Below the pieces are notes generated by a model. It searched no databases. It saw only the letters and a program-made list of their open reading frames with translations, and was not told where the DNA came from. The translations under genes were made by a program, and so were the position numbers. A DNA stretch of 64,000 bases from DASZTV01 sp035547515 (GTDB taxonomy: Bacteria; Actinomycetota; Actinomycetes; JAFAQI01), in contig DASZUS010000045.1 in the NCBI GenBank assembly GCA_035547515.1, positions 1 through 64,000 on the forward strand. Direction: 5' to 3'. Shown here piece after piece: positions 26,015 through 34,034 of this stretch (its first letter is position 1; each line of letters opens with the position of its first letter).

Positions 26015-27091
26015 ATGACCCGCCGCGGACTGACCTTCGGGATCGCGGCGGTCCTCTTCCTCGCGATGCTGGTCATCGCGGCGCGGCTGCCAGTGCCCTA
26101 CGTCGTACTCGTGCCGGGCCCGGTCACCGACACCCTCGGCCAGACCACGGCGCACGACAGCATCACCGGCAAGCCGGGCGACGTGATCCAGATATCCGGC
26201 GCCAAGGTGCAACCCACCGACGGCCACCTCTACATGACCACCGTCGGACTCATCCCCGGCGACTGCAGCGACCACCCGACGCTGTGGGATGCCATCAAGG
26301 CGTGGTTCAGCTCGAGTGAGGCCGTCGAGCCGCATCAGGTCCAATGCCCGCCTGGGCAGAGCAGCGCGACGGTGAACCAGCAAGGCGTCGACGAGATGAC
26401 CGAGGCGCAGGGCAATGCGGTGTACGCCGCCCTGACCGAGCTCGGCTACCACCCCACCGGCAATGCCGTGTTCGTCGGCTCGGTGGTCGCCGGCGGCCCG
26501 GCCGCCTCGGTCCTCGAGCCGAACGACGAGATCGTCTCGGTCGACGGAACCGCGATCACCGGCACGCAGCAGCTGGTCTCGCTGGTCCAGCGGGTCGAGC
26601 CCGGCCACACCGTCACGCTGGTCGTCAAGCGCGCCGGTGAGGACAAGACGGTGCAGGTGCGCCCGATCCGCGACTCGACCGGCAAGACCCGGATCGGCAT
26701 CGCCGTCGAGAGCCGGCCCACCTTCAACGGGATCAACGTCTCGATCGGGATCGACCCGGATGTCATCGAAGGTCCGAGCGCGGGTACGGCGCTTGCCCTC
26801 GGCATCATCGACAAGCTGACGCCAGGCGGCATCACCGGCGGCCGGACGATCGCCGGAACCGGCACGGTGAGCCGCCTCGGAAAGGTCGGGCCGATTGGCG
26901 GCATCCAGCAGAAGATCGCCGCCGCGGTGTCGGCCGGCGCGACCGTCTTCTTCGCGCCGGCAAGTGAGTGCGCCGACGCGAAGGCGGTCGCGCCCGCCTC
27001 GCTGAAGCTGGTCGCCATCACCACGCTGCACCAGGCGGTCGCGGCGCTCGAAGCGATCAAGAACGGCAGCGACGACTACCCGCATTGCTGA
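26015..27091 (+). CDS. PDZ domain protein with Lon-type protease domain (YlbL-like)
   Basis: A 358-residue secreted-side protease. An N-terminal transmembrane helix (FGIAAVLFLAMLVIAARL) precedes the VPYVVLVPGPV segment. A PDZ domain lies at about 155-235 (GNAVFVGSVVAGGPAASVLEPNDEIVSVDG). The Lon protease-like domain has a Ser255/Lys300 dyad, in EGPSAGTALALG and GGIQQKIAAAV. Members cleave or regulate membrane proteins outside the cytoplasm. The start is ATG 26015; a -10-like TAGGCT lies 10 nt upstream. The downstream kinase gene begins 76 nt later with its own -10-like hexamer. Confidence 0.93.
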   Translation: MTRRGLTFGIAAVLFLAMLVIAARLPVPYVVLVPGPVTDTLGQTTAHDSITGKPGDVIQISGAKVQPTDGHLYMTTVGLIPGDCSDHPTLWDAIKAWFSSSEAVEPHQVQCPPGQSSATVNQQGVDEMTEAQGNAVYAALTELGYHPTGNAVFVGSVVAGGPAASVLEPNDEIVSVDGTAITGTQQLVSLVQRVEPGHTVTLVVKRAGEDKTVQVRPIRDSTGKTRIGIAVESRPTFNGINVSIGIDPDVIEGPSAGTALALGIIDKLTPGGITGGRTIAGTGTVSRLGKVGPIGGIQQKIAAAVSAGATVFFAPASECADAKAVAPASLKLVAITTLHQAVAALEAIKNGSDDYPHC

Positions 27092-27153
27092 CCGGCCGCG
27101 AGCCCCTGAACACCGCATGGGCGCGTAGCCAGGTGATCGACCCCCGCGACCCT

Positions 27154-27159
27154 TAGCCT
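27154..27159 (+). promoter_or_regulatory. -10 element of the large sensor kinase gene
   Basis: TAGCCT lies 8 nt before GTG 27168 with no Shine-Dalgarno. Confidence 0.4.
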
Positions 27160-27167
27160 GGCTATTC

Positions 27168-29858
27168 GTGGCGCCCGCCGTACCGTTCGCGCTGCTCGGC
27201 GTCGTCCAGCTCGCGGCTGTGGCGGTCTGGCTGGGCTTCGCTGCCGCGTGCTGCTTCCCGGGGCTGATCCGGCGTACCACTCCGCTCGTCGTCGTTGCCT
27301 CCATGGCGATGGCGGCCGCGGATGTGCTGACCGCCCTTCACCTCGACGTCGCGTCGTCGGACGGCATCGCGCTCCTTCGAGTCATCGGCCTGCTCCTGCT
27401 TCTGATCGGCCTCGCCGACGGCGCACCGCAACGCCCGACGACCGTTCTGCCTGCGATCACCGCGCCGCTGGGGGCGCGACTGTCGCTTGCCATTGCCGGA
27501 GGCGCCGTCGGGGCCATCGCTGCTTGCGCTGCCCTGGTGCGCGGCTTGCGACCGGGCGGTGACCGGCGCATCGCCGGCTGGCTGGCCGGCGGCATCGCGC
27601 TGACCGCAACGGCCGCCGCACTCGCCGGACCCAGCTCTCACAGCACGAACGCCGCACTCGCACAGCTCTCGGCGCGCGCCGCGGCATGCGTCGCCATGGC
27701 GGTGGCGATCGGGCTGGTCGCGCGTGCCAGCCTGCTCGGCAAGATCGTCGGCGCGATTGTGGCGGGCGTCGTAGCCATGGCGATCGGCGCGGTCGCGGTG
27801 GTCGGCATCGGCGTCGCCGCGGAGGTCCAGCGCGACCAGTCCTCGCGGCTCTACCAGGTGGCCACGAGCCAGCAGCGAAACCTGCAGTCGCTGGAGACCC
27901 AGGCGGGCGAGCAGGCTCAGCTGCTCGCGATCTGCATCGGTACCCAGACGTTCCACCGGTGCGGGCAGGCGCTTCAGGTGTTCTCCGAGAATCCTGGCTA
28001 CTTCGCCGCCGTCTACCAGCCGGGCAAGGGCGTCAAGCTGGTCGCGCCGAGTCCCACGGCGCTCGAGAACGCCGCACTCGTGCAGCTCGCCGGCAGCAAG
28101 GTCGTCCATGACGTGGTCCGGCTGGGATCGACCTACCAGACGGTCGGCTCCGGCGCGATCCTGCTGCCGGGTGCCCCGGCGGAGCTCGCGATCATCTCCG
28201 CCGTCGCCAACAGCCCGAGCCCACAGATCAAGCCGACGCTTGCCGCGGTGTACGGCATCGGCATCGTCGACAGTTACCTGTCGAAGCTGGCGAACGAGAT
28301 CGGCTACGACGTGTCGATCATCGCCGACGGCTACGTCCTGTCCAGCAGCCTGGATACGCCGGAGCGCGCCCAAGTGCTCAGCGAGGACAAGGCGAGCCGG
28401 ATCGAGAGCCAGGACCCGACAGTGTCGACCGTGGTGCCTGCAGAGGGCACCGCACCGACCGTCGCCTTCGTACCGATCACGGCCCCGGGCAACGACAACG
28501 TGCGCATCGCGACCCTCGCGGTCAGCCAGCCGGCCAGCGCTGCTCTCGCCGCGCAGCGCAGCGTGCTGCGACGGCTGGTGCTGACCGCCCTCGCGGTGCT
28601 GCTGGCGATCGCGATCTTCGCCTTCCTCATGGCGCAGCGGATCGCCGACCCGGTCCGCCGCCTCACCGCCGCGGCGGGGCGGGTGCGCGGTGGCGACCTC
28701 GACACCGCGGTGGCGATCGAGAGCACTGACGAGGTCGGCGAGCTCGCCCGCGCGTTTGACGCGATGACCAGCTCGCTACGCGGGCTTACCGGGGACTTGC
28801 GCGAGGCCGCTGAGCTCGAGGCGAGGCTGCGCGCGCGGCTGGAGACGGTGGTCAGCTCGATGACCGACGGGCTGCTGACCACCGACGGCCGAGGCGTCGT
28901 GGTGGCCGCGAACCCGATGGCGCTCGAGCTGCTCGCCTGCCGCGAGTCGGACATCATCGGGGGGCAGCTGGCGTCTGTCGTCGACGTACGCGGCAGTGAC
29001 GGATCGGCTCTGTTGGCACCCGGACGAAGCCAGGCGGTCGCGGACGGGCTGCTTGCCCGTGCCGACGGCGAGCCGATCGCGGTTCGGGTCTCACGCGCCC
29101 CGCTGGCCGGCCAGCCGGGCGAGGTCGTCGTCATCTCCGACCGCACGCGGGAGCGTGAGATCGAGCGACTGAAGACGGAGTTCCTGTCGAACGTCAGCCA
29201 CGAGCTCCGTACGCCGCTGACCCCGATTCGCGGTTACGCCGAGATGCTGTCGAAGCGCCCCGACCTTCCGCCGCAACGGGTCCAGAGCTTCGTCGCGGAG
29301 ATCCTCGCCGGGACGGTCCGGATGAGCCGTGCCGTCGAGTTGCTGGTCGACGTCGCCGCCCTCGACGCCGGCCGGGTCTCGCCCACCCGTGACCAGGTCG
29401 TCGTCGCCGAGCTGGTCGACGATCGCCTTGCCGAGTGGCGGGAGCGCTATCCCGATCGAGCCGCGGACCTGCGGCGCCGCGTCGCCGCCAAGCTGCCGGC
29501 CGTCGAGGTCGACCCGAGGTGGCTGGCGAAGGCGCTCGACGAGCTCGCGGACAACGCGGTGAAGTACACCGCGCCCGGCACCCCGATCACCCTCGGCGCC
29601 TCCCGTGCCGGTGACGGTGCGGTGAGCATCTCGGTGCGTGACGCGGGCGAGGGCATCGACACCGATCGGCTCGCTGAGCTGCTCGGGGACTTCTCGCAGG
29701 CGGACGCCTCGGACACCCGCAAGGTGGGCGGGATGGGTCTCGGGCTCGGCTTCGTCACCCGGGTCGCGGATGCATTGGGTCTGACCCTCGAGGTCAGCTC
29801 CGAGCCGGGCAAGGGATCGGAGTTCTCGATCGAGGTTCCCACCGTCAGCAGCGCCTGA
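27168..29858 (+). CDS. Large orphan sensor histidine kinase (HAMP-PAS-HisKA)
   Basis: An 896-residue kinase. The N-terminus has about seven hydrophobic segments up to residue 220, which is more than usual. An extracytoplasmic sensor region follows (about 225-460, with one Cys pair, CIGTQTFHRC). The last transmembrane helix lies near 465-485, then HAMP (QRIADPVRRLTAAAGRV), PAS (VVSSMTDGLLTTDGRGVVVAANPMALELL), HisKA with His678 in NVSHELRTPLTP, and HATPase_c (NAVKYT, DAGEGID, GGMGLGLGFV). No response regulator is adjacent, so its partner is elsewhere. The start is GTG 27168. Confidence 0.92.
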   Translation: MAPAVPFALLGVVQLAAVAVWLGFAAACCFPGLIRRTTPLVVVASMAMAAADVLTALHLDVASSDGIALLRVIGLLLLLIGLADGAPQRPTTVLPAITAPLGARLSLAIAGGAVGAIAACAALVRGLRPGGDRRIAGWLAGGIALTATAAALAGPSSHSTNAALAQLSARAAACVAMAVAIGLVARASLLGKIVGAIVAGVVAMAIGAVAVVGIGVAAEVQRDQSSRLYQVATSQQRNLQSLETQAGEQAQLLAICIGTQTFHRCGQALQVFSENPGYFAAVYQPGKGVKLVAPSPTALENAALVQLAGSKVVHDVVRLGSTYQTVGSGAILLPGAPAELAIISAVANSPSPQIKPTLAAVYGIGIVDSYLSKLANEIGYDVSIIADGYVLSSSLDTPERAQVLSEDKASRIESQDPTVSTVVPAEGTAPTVAFVPITAPGNDNVRIATLAVSQPASAALAAQRSVLRRLVLTALAVLLAIAIFAFLMAQRIADPVRRLTAAAGRVRGGDLDTAVAIESTDEVGELARAFDAMTSSLRGLTGDLREAAELEARLRARLETVVSSMTDGLLTTDGRGVVVAANPMALELLACRESDIIGGQLASVVDVRGSDGSALLAPGRSQAVADGLLARADGEPIAVRVSRAPLAGQPGEVVVISDRTREREIERLKTEFLSNVSHELRTPLTPIRGYAEMLSKRPDLPPQRVQSFVAEILAGTVRMSRAVELLVDVAALDAGRVSPTRDQVVVAELVDDRLAEWRERYPDRAADLRRRVAAKLPAVEVDPRWLAKALDELADNAVKYTAPGTPITLGASRAGDGAVSISVRDAGEGIDTDRLAELLGDFSQADASDTRKVGGMGLGLGFVTRVADALGLTLEVSSEPGKGSEFSIEVPTVSSA

Positions 29859-29887
29859 CGTTCGGCGCGACTCACGCTGTGGGCCGA

Positions 29888-29893
29888 TAGGTT
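29888..29893 (+). promoter_or_regulatory. -10 element of the UPF0182 gene
   Basis: TAGGTT lies 6 nt before GTG 29900, with no Shine-Dalgarno. This fits a leaderless mRNA. Confidence 0.5.
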
Positions 29894-29899
29894 GCCGAC

Positions 29900-32836
29900 G
29901 TGACGTTCAACGTGCCCCGCCCGCAGCTTCCGCCGCTGAACCGGCGGGTGCAGATCGCGGTCGCCGTGGTGGCGGCGCTGGTGGTTCTGGTCATCTTGTG
30001 GGCGGTCTTTGCCAGCGAGTACACCGACCTGCTGTGGTTTCGCTCCGTCGGGTTCTCTTCGGTCTTCAGCCGCCGGCTGGTGACTGAGATCGTCCTGTTC
30101 GTACTGTTCGGCGCGGTGATGGCGCTCGTCGTCGCGGTGAACATCTTCATCGCCTACCGGCTGCGCCCCAAAGAGGCACCGCACTCGGCCGAGCAGCAGC
30201 AGCTCGACCGCTACCGCAGGTTGATCCATCCGTTCCGCGGCTGGCTGCTCGCCGGCGTGGCGCTGCTGATCGGCATCATCACGGGCGCGGCCGCGTCGAG
30301 TCGTTGGCAGACCTGGTTGCTATGGCGCAACGGCACGCACTTCGGCATGAAGGACCCGCAGTTCCACAAGGACATCTCCTACTTCGCCTTCACCTACCCC
30401 ATGCAGCGCTTCACCCTCGGCGTGCTGTTCGCGGTCGTGGCGGTCTCGCTCGTCGCGGCGCTCGTCACGGCGTACCTGTACGGCGCGCTGCGGCTGCAGA
30501 CGCCGGGCCCGAAGTGGACGCCGGCGGGACGGGTGCACATCTCAGTGCTGCTCGGCGTGTTCGTCCTGCTGAAGGCGTTCGCTTACTGGCTCGACCGCTA
30601 CGGCCTGGCGTTCTCCGATCGCGGCATCGTCACCGGCCCGTCGTACACCGACGTACATGCCGTACTGCCCGCCAAGACGATCCTCGTCTTCGTCGCGATC
30701 ATCTGCGCCCTGCTGTTCTTCGCCAACGTGTACACCCGCAACTGGCTGCTGCCCGCGGTGGCGTTCGGGCTGATGGTGATCTCGGCGCTGGTCATCGGCG
30801 GCGCCTACCCCGCGCTCGTGCAGCAGTTCAAGGTCAAGCCGAGCGCGCAGACCCTCGAGGCGAAGTACATCAGCCGCAACATCGCGGCGACGCAGACCGC
30901 CTACGGGATCACGCCCGCCAACCCGACCACAGGCTCGGGGGACGTGACCACCGAGCAGTACGCCGGTGTCTCGACGGAGACGCCGGCGCAGCAACGACAA
31001 GCGGTCAACCAAGACACGCAGCTGCGGGTGCTCGACCCGAACGTCGTCTCTCAGACCTTCGAGCAGCTGCAGCAGCAGCGGTCGTTCTACGCGTTCGAGA
31101 AGTCGCTGGACGTCGACCGCTACCAGCTGACGAAGACCGGCCCCCCGACCGATGTGGTGATCGGCACGCGCAACATCTCGCTGAGTGGTTTGCCGTCCGG
31201 CCAGCGGAACTGGATCAATGACCACCTCGTCTACACGCACGGGTACGGCGTGGTCGCTGCGCAGGCCGACAGCGCACAGCCCGACGGTTCGCCCGACTTC
31301 ATCGAGAAGAACCTGCCCCCGACGGGCGTGCTCGGCAGCTTCGAGCCGCGCATCTACTTCGGACCGGGCTCGCCGAACTACTCGATCGTCGGGGCACCTG
31401 CCGGCAGCAAGCCCCGCGAGCTGGACTACCCGACCGACACGTCAGCCGGCCAGCAGAACTACACCTACGACGGAGGCGGCGGCGTCGGGATCGGCTCGTT
31501 CTTCACGAAGCTGCTCTACGCGTGGAAGTTCAAGGACAAGAACATCCTGCTGTCCAGCGGAGTGAACTCGAAGTCACGCATCCTCTACATCCGTGACCCG
31601 CGTCAGCGCGTCGCGAAGGTCGCGCCGTGGCTGACCCTGGACGGCGATCCGTATCCGGTGGTCGTCGATGGTCAGATCCTCTGGGTGGTCGACGGCTACA
31701 CCACCTCAGACGGCTTCCCGTACTCCGAGCAGGAGTCCCTCGGCTCGTCCACGCGTACCTCGCTCAACACCGTCGTCCGCTCGTCCGCGGCGCAGAGCAA
31801 CTCCCAGATCAACTACATCCGCAACTCGGTGAAGGCAACGGTCAACGCCTTCACCGGTCAGGTGAATCTCTACGCGTGGAACCAGGCCAGCGACCCCGAT
31901 CCGGTGCTCGAGACCTGGGAGAAGGCCTTCCCCGGGGTCGTGCAGCCTGAGTCGGCGATCCCGGCCGCCCTGGTCCCGCACCTGCGTTACCCGGAGGACC
32001 TGTTCAACATCCAGCGGACGCTGATCGCGAAGTACCACGTGACCGACCCGCTCTCGTTCTACAACGGCACCGAGTTCTGGAACGTCGCGTACGACCCGAC
32101 GATCGACGGGGGCCAGTCGACGGTGCCCCAGCCGTCGTACTACATGACGATGTCGCCCGACGGCGGGACCACGACGCCGGTGTTCTCGCTCACCTCGCCG
32201 CTGGTGTCGCTGACGAGACGGAACCTGACGGCGTACCTGTCGGTCGACGCCCAGCCCGGTCCGGACTACGGCAAGTTCACGCTGCTCACCCTGCCGGCCA
32301 ATGCCGGTCAGCCCGGCCCGGGCCAGGTCCAGAACGAGCTCGACTCCAACGCGACGATCTCGCAGGCGCACAGCCTGCTCGACCAGGGCGGGTCGAATGT
32401 CATCAAGGGCAACCTGCTGACCATCCCGATCGCCGGCTCGATGCTCTACGTCGAGCCATGGTACGTGCAGGCCTCCGGCGGCCAGACCTTCCCGGTGCTG
32501 CGGAAGTTCCTCGTGTACTCCAACGGCAACGCCGGCTTCCAGCCGACGCTGCAGGCAGCGATCGATGAAGCCTTCGGCGTGAAGAGCGCCTCGCCGCCGG
32601 CCTCGCCCGGCACGGGTACGAGCAGCGGCCCAAGCAGCGGCCCGACGTCCCCGCCGAGCACGAGCCACGCGTCTGCCGCACTACGGCAGGCGATCGCCGA
32701 CGCACAGCGGGACGAGACCGATGCCGAAGAGGCGCTGCGACGTGGTGACTTCGCGGCGTACGGCCGAGATCAGGCAGCGCTCAAGTCCGACCTGGCGCGG
32801 ATCGCCGCTGCAGCGGGCAGCGGGAAGTCGCCGTAG
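29900..32836 (+). CDS. UPF0182 family multipass membrane protein
   Basis: A 978-residue protein of the UPF0182 family, common in actinobacteria and of unknown function. The N-terminal 320 residues hold about seven transmembrane helices (for example VAVVAALVVLVILWAVFA and VLLGVFVLLKAFAYWL). The remaining 650 residues form a large extracytoplasmic domain with YISRNIAATQTAYGI and ILYIRDPRQRVAKVAPWL. The C-terminus carries a Ser/Pro/Gly linker and a charged helix (AIADAQRDETDAEEALRRGDFAAYGRDQAAL) similar to the tail seen in the family. The initiator tRNA follows the stop by 42 nt. Confidence 0.95.
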   Translation: MTFNVPRPQLPPLNRRVQIAVAVVAALVVLVILWAVFASEYTDLLWFRSVGFSSVFSRRLVTEIVLFVLFGAVMALVVAVNIFIAYRLRPKEAPHSAEQQQLDRYRRLIHPFRGWLLAGVALLIGIITGAAASSRWQTWLLWRNGTHFGMKDPQFHKDISYFAFTYPMQRFTLGVLFAVVAVSLVAALVTAYLYGALRLQTPGPKWTPAGRVHISVLLGVFVLLKAFAYWLDRYGLAFSDRGIVTGPSYTDVHAVLPAKTILVFVAIICALLFFANVYTRNWLLPAVAFGLMVISALVIGGAYPALVQQFKVKPSAQTLEAKYISRNIAATQTAYGITPANPTTGSGDVTTEQYAGVSTETPAQQRQAVNQDTQLRVLDPNVVSQTFEQLQQQRSFYAFEKSLDVDRYQLTKTGPPTDVVIGTRNISLSGLPSGQRNWINDHLVYTHGYGVVAAQADSAQPDGSPDFIEKNLPPTGVLGSFEPRIYFGPGSPNYSIVGAPAGSKPRELDYPTDTSAGQQNYTYDGGGGVGIGSFFTKLLYAWKFKDKNILLSSGVNSKSRILYIRDPRQRVAKVAPWLTLDGDPYPVVVDGQILWVVDGYTTSDGFPYSEQESLGSSTRTSLNTVVRSSAAQSNSQINYIRNSVKATVNAFTGQVNLYAWNQASDPDPVLETWEKAFPGVVQPESAIPAALVPHLRYPEDLFNIQRTLIAKYHVTDPLSFYNGTEFWNVAYDPTIDGGQSTVPQPSYYMTMSPDGGTTTPVFSLTSPLVSLTRRNLTAYLSVDAQPGPDYGKFTLLTLPANAGQPGPGQVQNELDSNATISQAHSLLDQGGSNVIKGNLLTIPIAGSMLYVEPWYVQASGGQTFPVLRKFLVYSNGNAGFQPTLQAAIDEAFGVKSASPPASPGTGTSSGPSSGPTSPPSTSHASAALRQAIADAQRDETDAEEALRRGDFAAYGRDQAALKSDLARIAAAAGSGKSP

Positions 32837-32837
32837 T

Positions 32838-32867
32838 TTGCTGCGGTTTCCCGGGTCGGGCTATCGT
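32838..32867 (+). promoter_or_regulatory. Possible tRNA-fMet promoter
   Basis: TTGCTG (32838-32843) and TATCGT (32862-32867) are 18 bp apart, and the tRNA begins 11 nt after the second box. The elements overlap no coding sequence. Confidence 0.45.
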
Positions 32868-32878
32868 GGCGGGACCGA

Positions 32879-32952
32879 CGCGGGGTGGAGCAGCTCGGTA
32901 GCTCGCTGGGCTCATAACCCAGAGGTCACAGGTTCAAATCCTGTCCCCGCTA
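32879..32952 (+). tRNA. Initiator tRNA-Met (CAT)
   Basis: The 74-nt sequence folds as a full cloverleaf with anticodon CAT in a GGGCTCATAACCC loop. The three G-C pairs of the anticodon stem (CTGGG/CCCAG) and the unpaired first base of the acceptor stem (C1 opposite T72) are the hallmarks of the initiator. The T arm is ACAGG-TTCAAAT-CCTGT. CCA is not encoded, since CTA follows the discriminator A, so it is added after transcription. Confidence 0.96.
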
Positions 32953-33064
32953 CTAATGTGACGCGACCGTCGAGCCCAACGATAAGGGCGGCAACACGCC
33001 GTGGGATTCGCCCCTTTCGTTGGGCTCGGCGAGAAGTCGCCGCGTGCCGGGGGACACTGAAGGC

Positions 33065-33355
33065 ATGGACGGCGATGCCTTCGAAGTCACCCGCGACGCA
33101 GACCGGCACCGGTACGAGATTGCGGTGGGCGGCGATCGCGTGGGGCTGGCCACCTACCGGGACCACGCAGACGTGCGGACCTTCGACCACACTGAGATCG
33201 CGCCCGACCACGAGGGTCAGGGCCTCGCCGGGCACCTCATCCGCAAGGCACTCGACGACGCGCGAGCGGAGGGACGGCGCGTCGTACCGGCGTGCTCCTA
33301 CGTCCGCGCATTCATCGACCGGAACCCGGAGTACGCCGACCTCGCCGACGCCTGA
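33065..33355 (+). CDS. GNAT-type N-acetyltransferase (YjdJ-like)
   Basis: A 96-residue minimal GNAT protein of the short GCN5-related type (about 90-100 residues). The acetyl-CoA-binding loop is PDHEGQGLAGHLIRKAL and the final strand is RVVPACSYVRAFIDRNPEY. The substrate is unknown. ATG 33065 is preceded by GAAGG. Its end overlaps the end of the convergent TetR gene by 44 nt. Confidence 0.88.
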   Translation: MDGDAFEVTRDADRHRYEIAVGGDRVGLATYRDHADVRTFDHTEIAPDHEGQGLAGHLIRKALDDARAEGRRVVPACSYVRAFIDRNPEYADLADA

Positions 33356-34034
33356 GCCAGTCGGTCACGCGCGCCGAGGTCACCGGCTCGCCGACAAGCT
33401 CGACGGCGGCATGGCCTAGCGCCGCGGCGCACAGCACGCGCTCTACTGCGGCGTCCACGTCGCCCCAGGGCAGGAACGGCTTCGCGATCAGCAGGGACGC
33501 GATCCCGTGCGCCGTCGCCCAGAGGTCCAGAGTGATCGGAAGCGGGTCTCCTTCGGCGAAGATCCCGGCCCGCATGCACTCGACGATCGTGTCCTGGAAG
33601 TGCACGAAGGCCGACGAGGCGATCACCTCGTCGAGGTCGGGAGTCGGGCAAGGGTCCATGGCAGCGACCCGGTAGTGCTCGGGATGGGACACCGCGAACC
33701 GCACGTAGGCCACACCGCAGGCACGCAGCCGCTCCAGAGGAGAGCTCGCCCGAGCCGACTCCGCGACCATCGCGGCGTCGAGCTCGGCGAACACGTCGAC
33801 GACCACCGCTGACACCAGCTCGTTCTTGTCCGCGAAGTGCAAGTAGATCGAAGGCGGCGTGACCCCGACCGCGTCCGCGACCGCGCGGATCGAGACCTCG
33901 TCAACCGATGAGGCCTTCGCGAGCAGCTCCTTGGCCGCCGCGACGATCTCCGCCCGCAGCTGTTCCCCGCTGCCACGCTGCGACCGTGGGCGACGGGTTG
34001 CGCCCCGACGGCGAGCCTCGGCTGGCCGGGTCAT
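33312..34034 (-). CDS. TetR-family regulator of the adjacent MmpL-type exporter
   Basis: A 240-residue TetR-type repressor. The helix-turn-helix is SIRAVADAVGVTPPSIYLHFADKNELV after a basic N-terminus rich in Arg. The ligand-binding part matches the WHG-type C-terminal domain (DLWATAHGIASLLIAKPF). The start codon overlaps the stop of the exporter gene by 4 nt, so it is translated from the same mRNA. It is likely the autoregulator that binds the palindrome at 36301-36329. Confidence 0.9.
   Translation of the reverse strand: MTRPAEARRRGATRRPRSQRGSGEQLRAEIVAAAKELLAKASSVDEVSIRAVADAVGVTPPSIYLHFADKNELVSAVVVDVFAELDAAMVAESARASSPLERLRACGVAYVRFAVSHPEHYRVAAMDPCPTPDLDEVIASSAFVHFQDTIVECMRAGIFAEGDPLPITLDLWATAHGIASLLIAKPFLPWGDVDAAVERVLCAAALGHAAVELVGEPVTSARVTDWLRRRRGRRTPGSGR

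Noticed and set aside
25790..28373. Long minus-strand reading frames (about 500 and 400 codons)
   Set aside because: They are antisense to the PDZ protease and the sensor kinase, which are clear. Composition is that of shadow frames.
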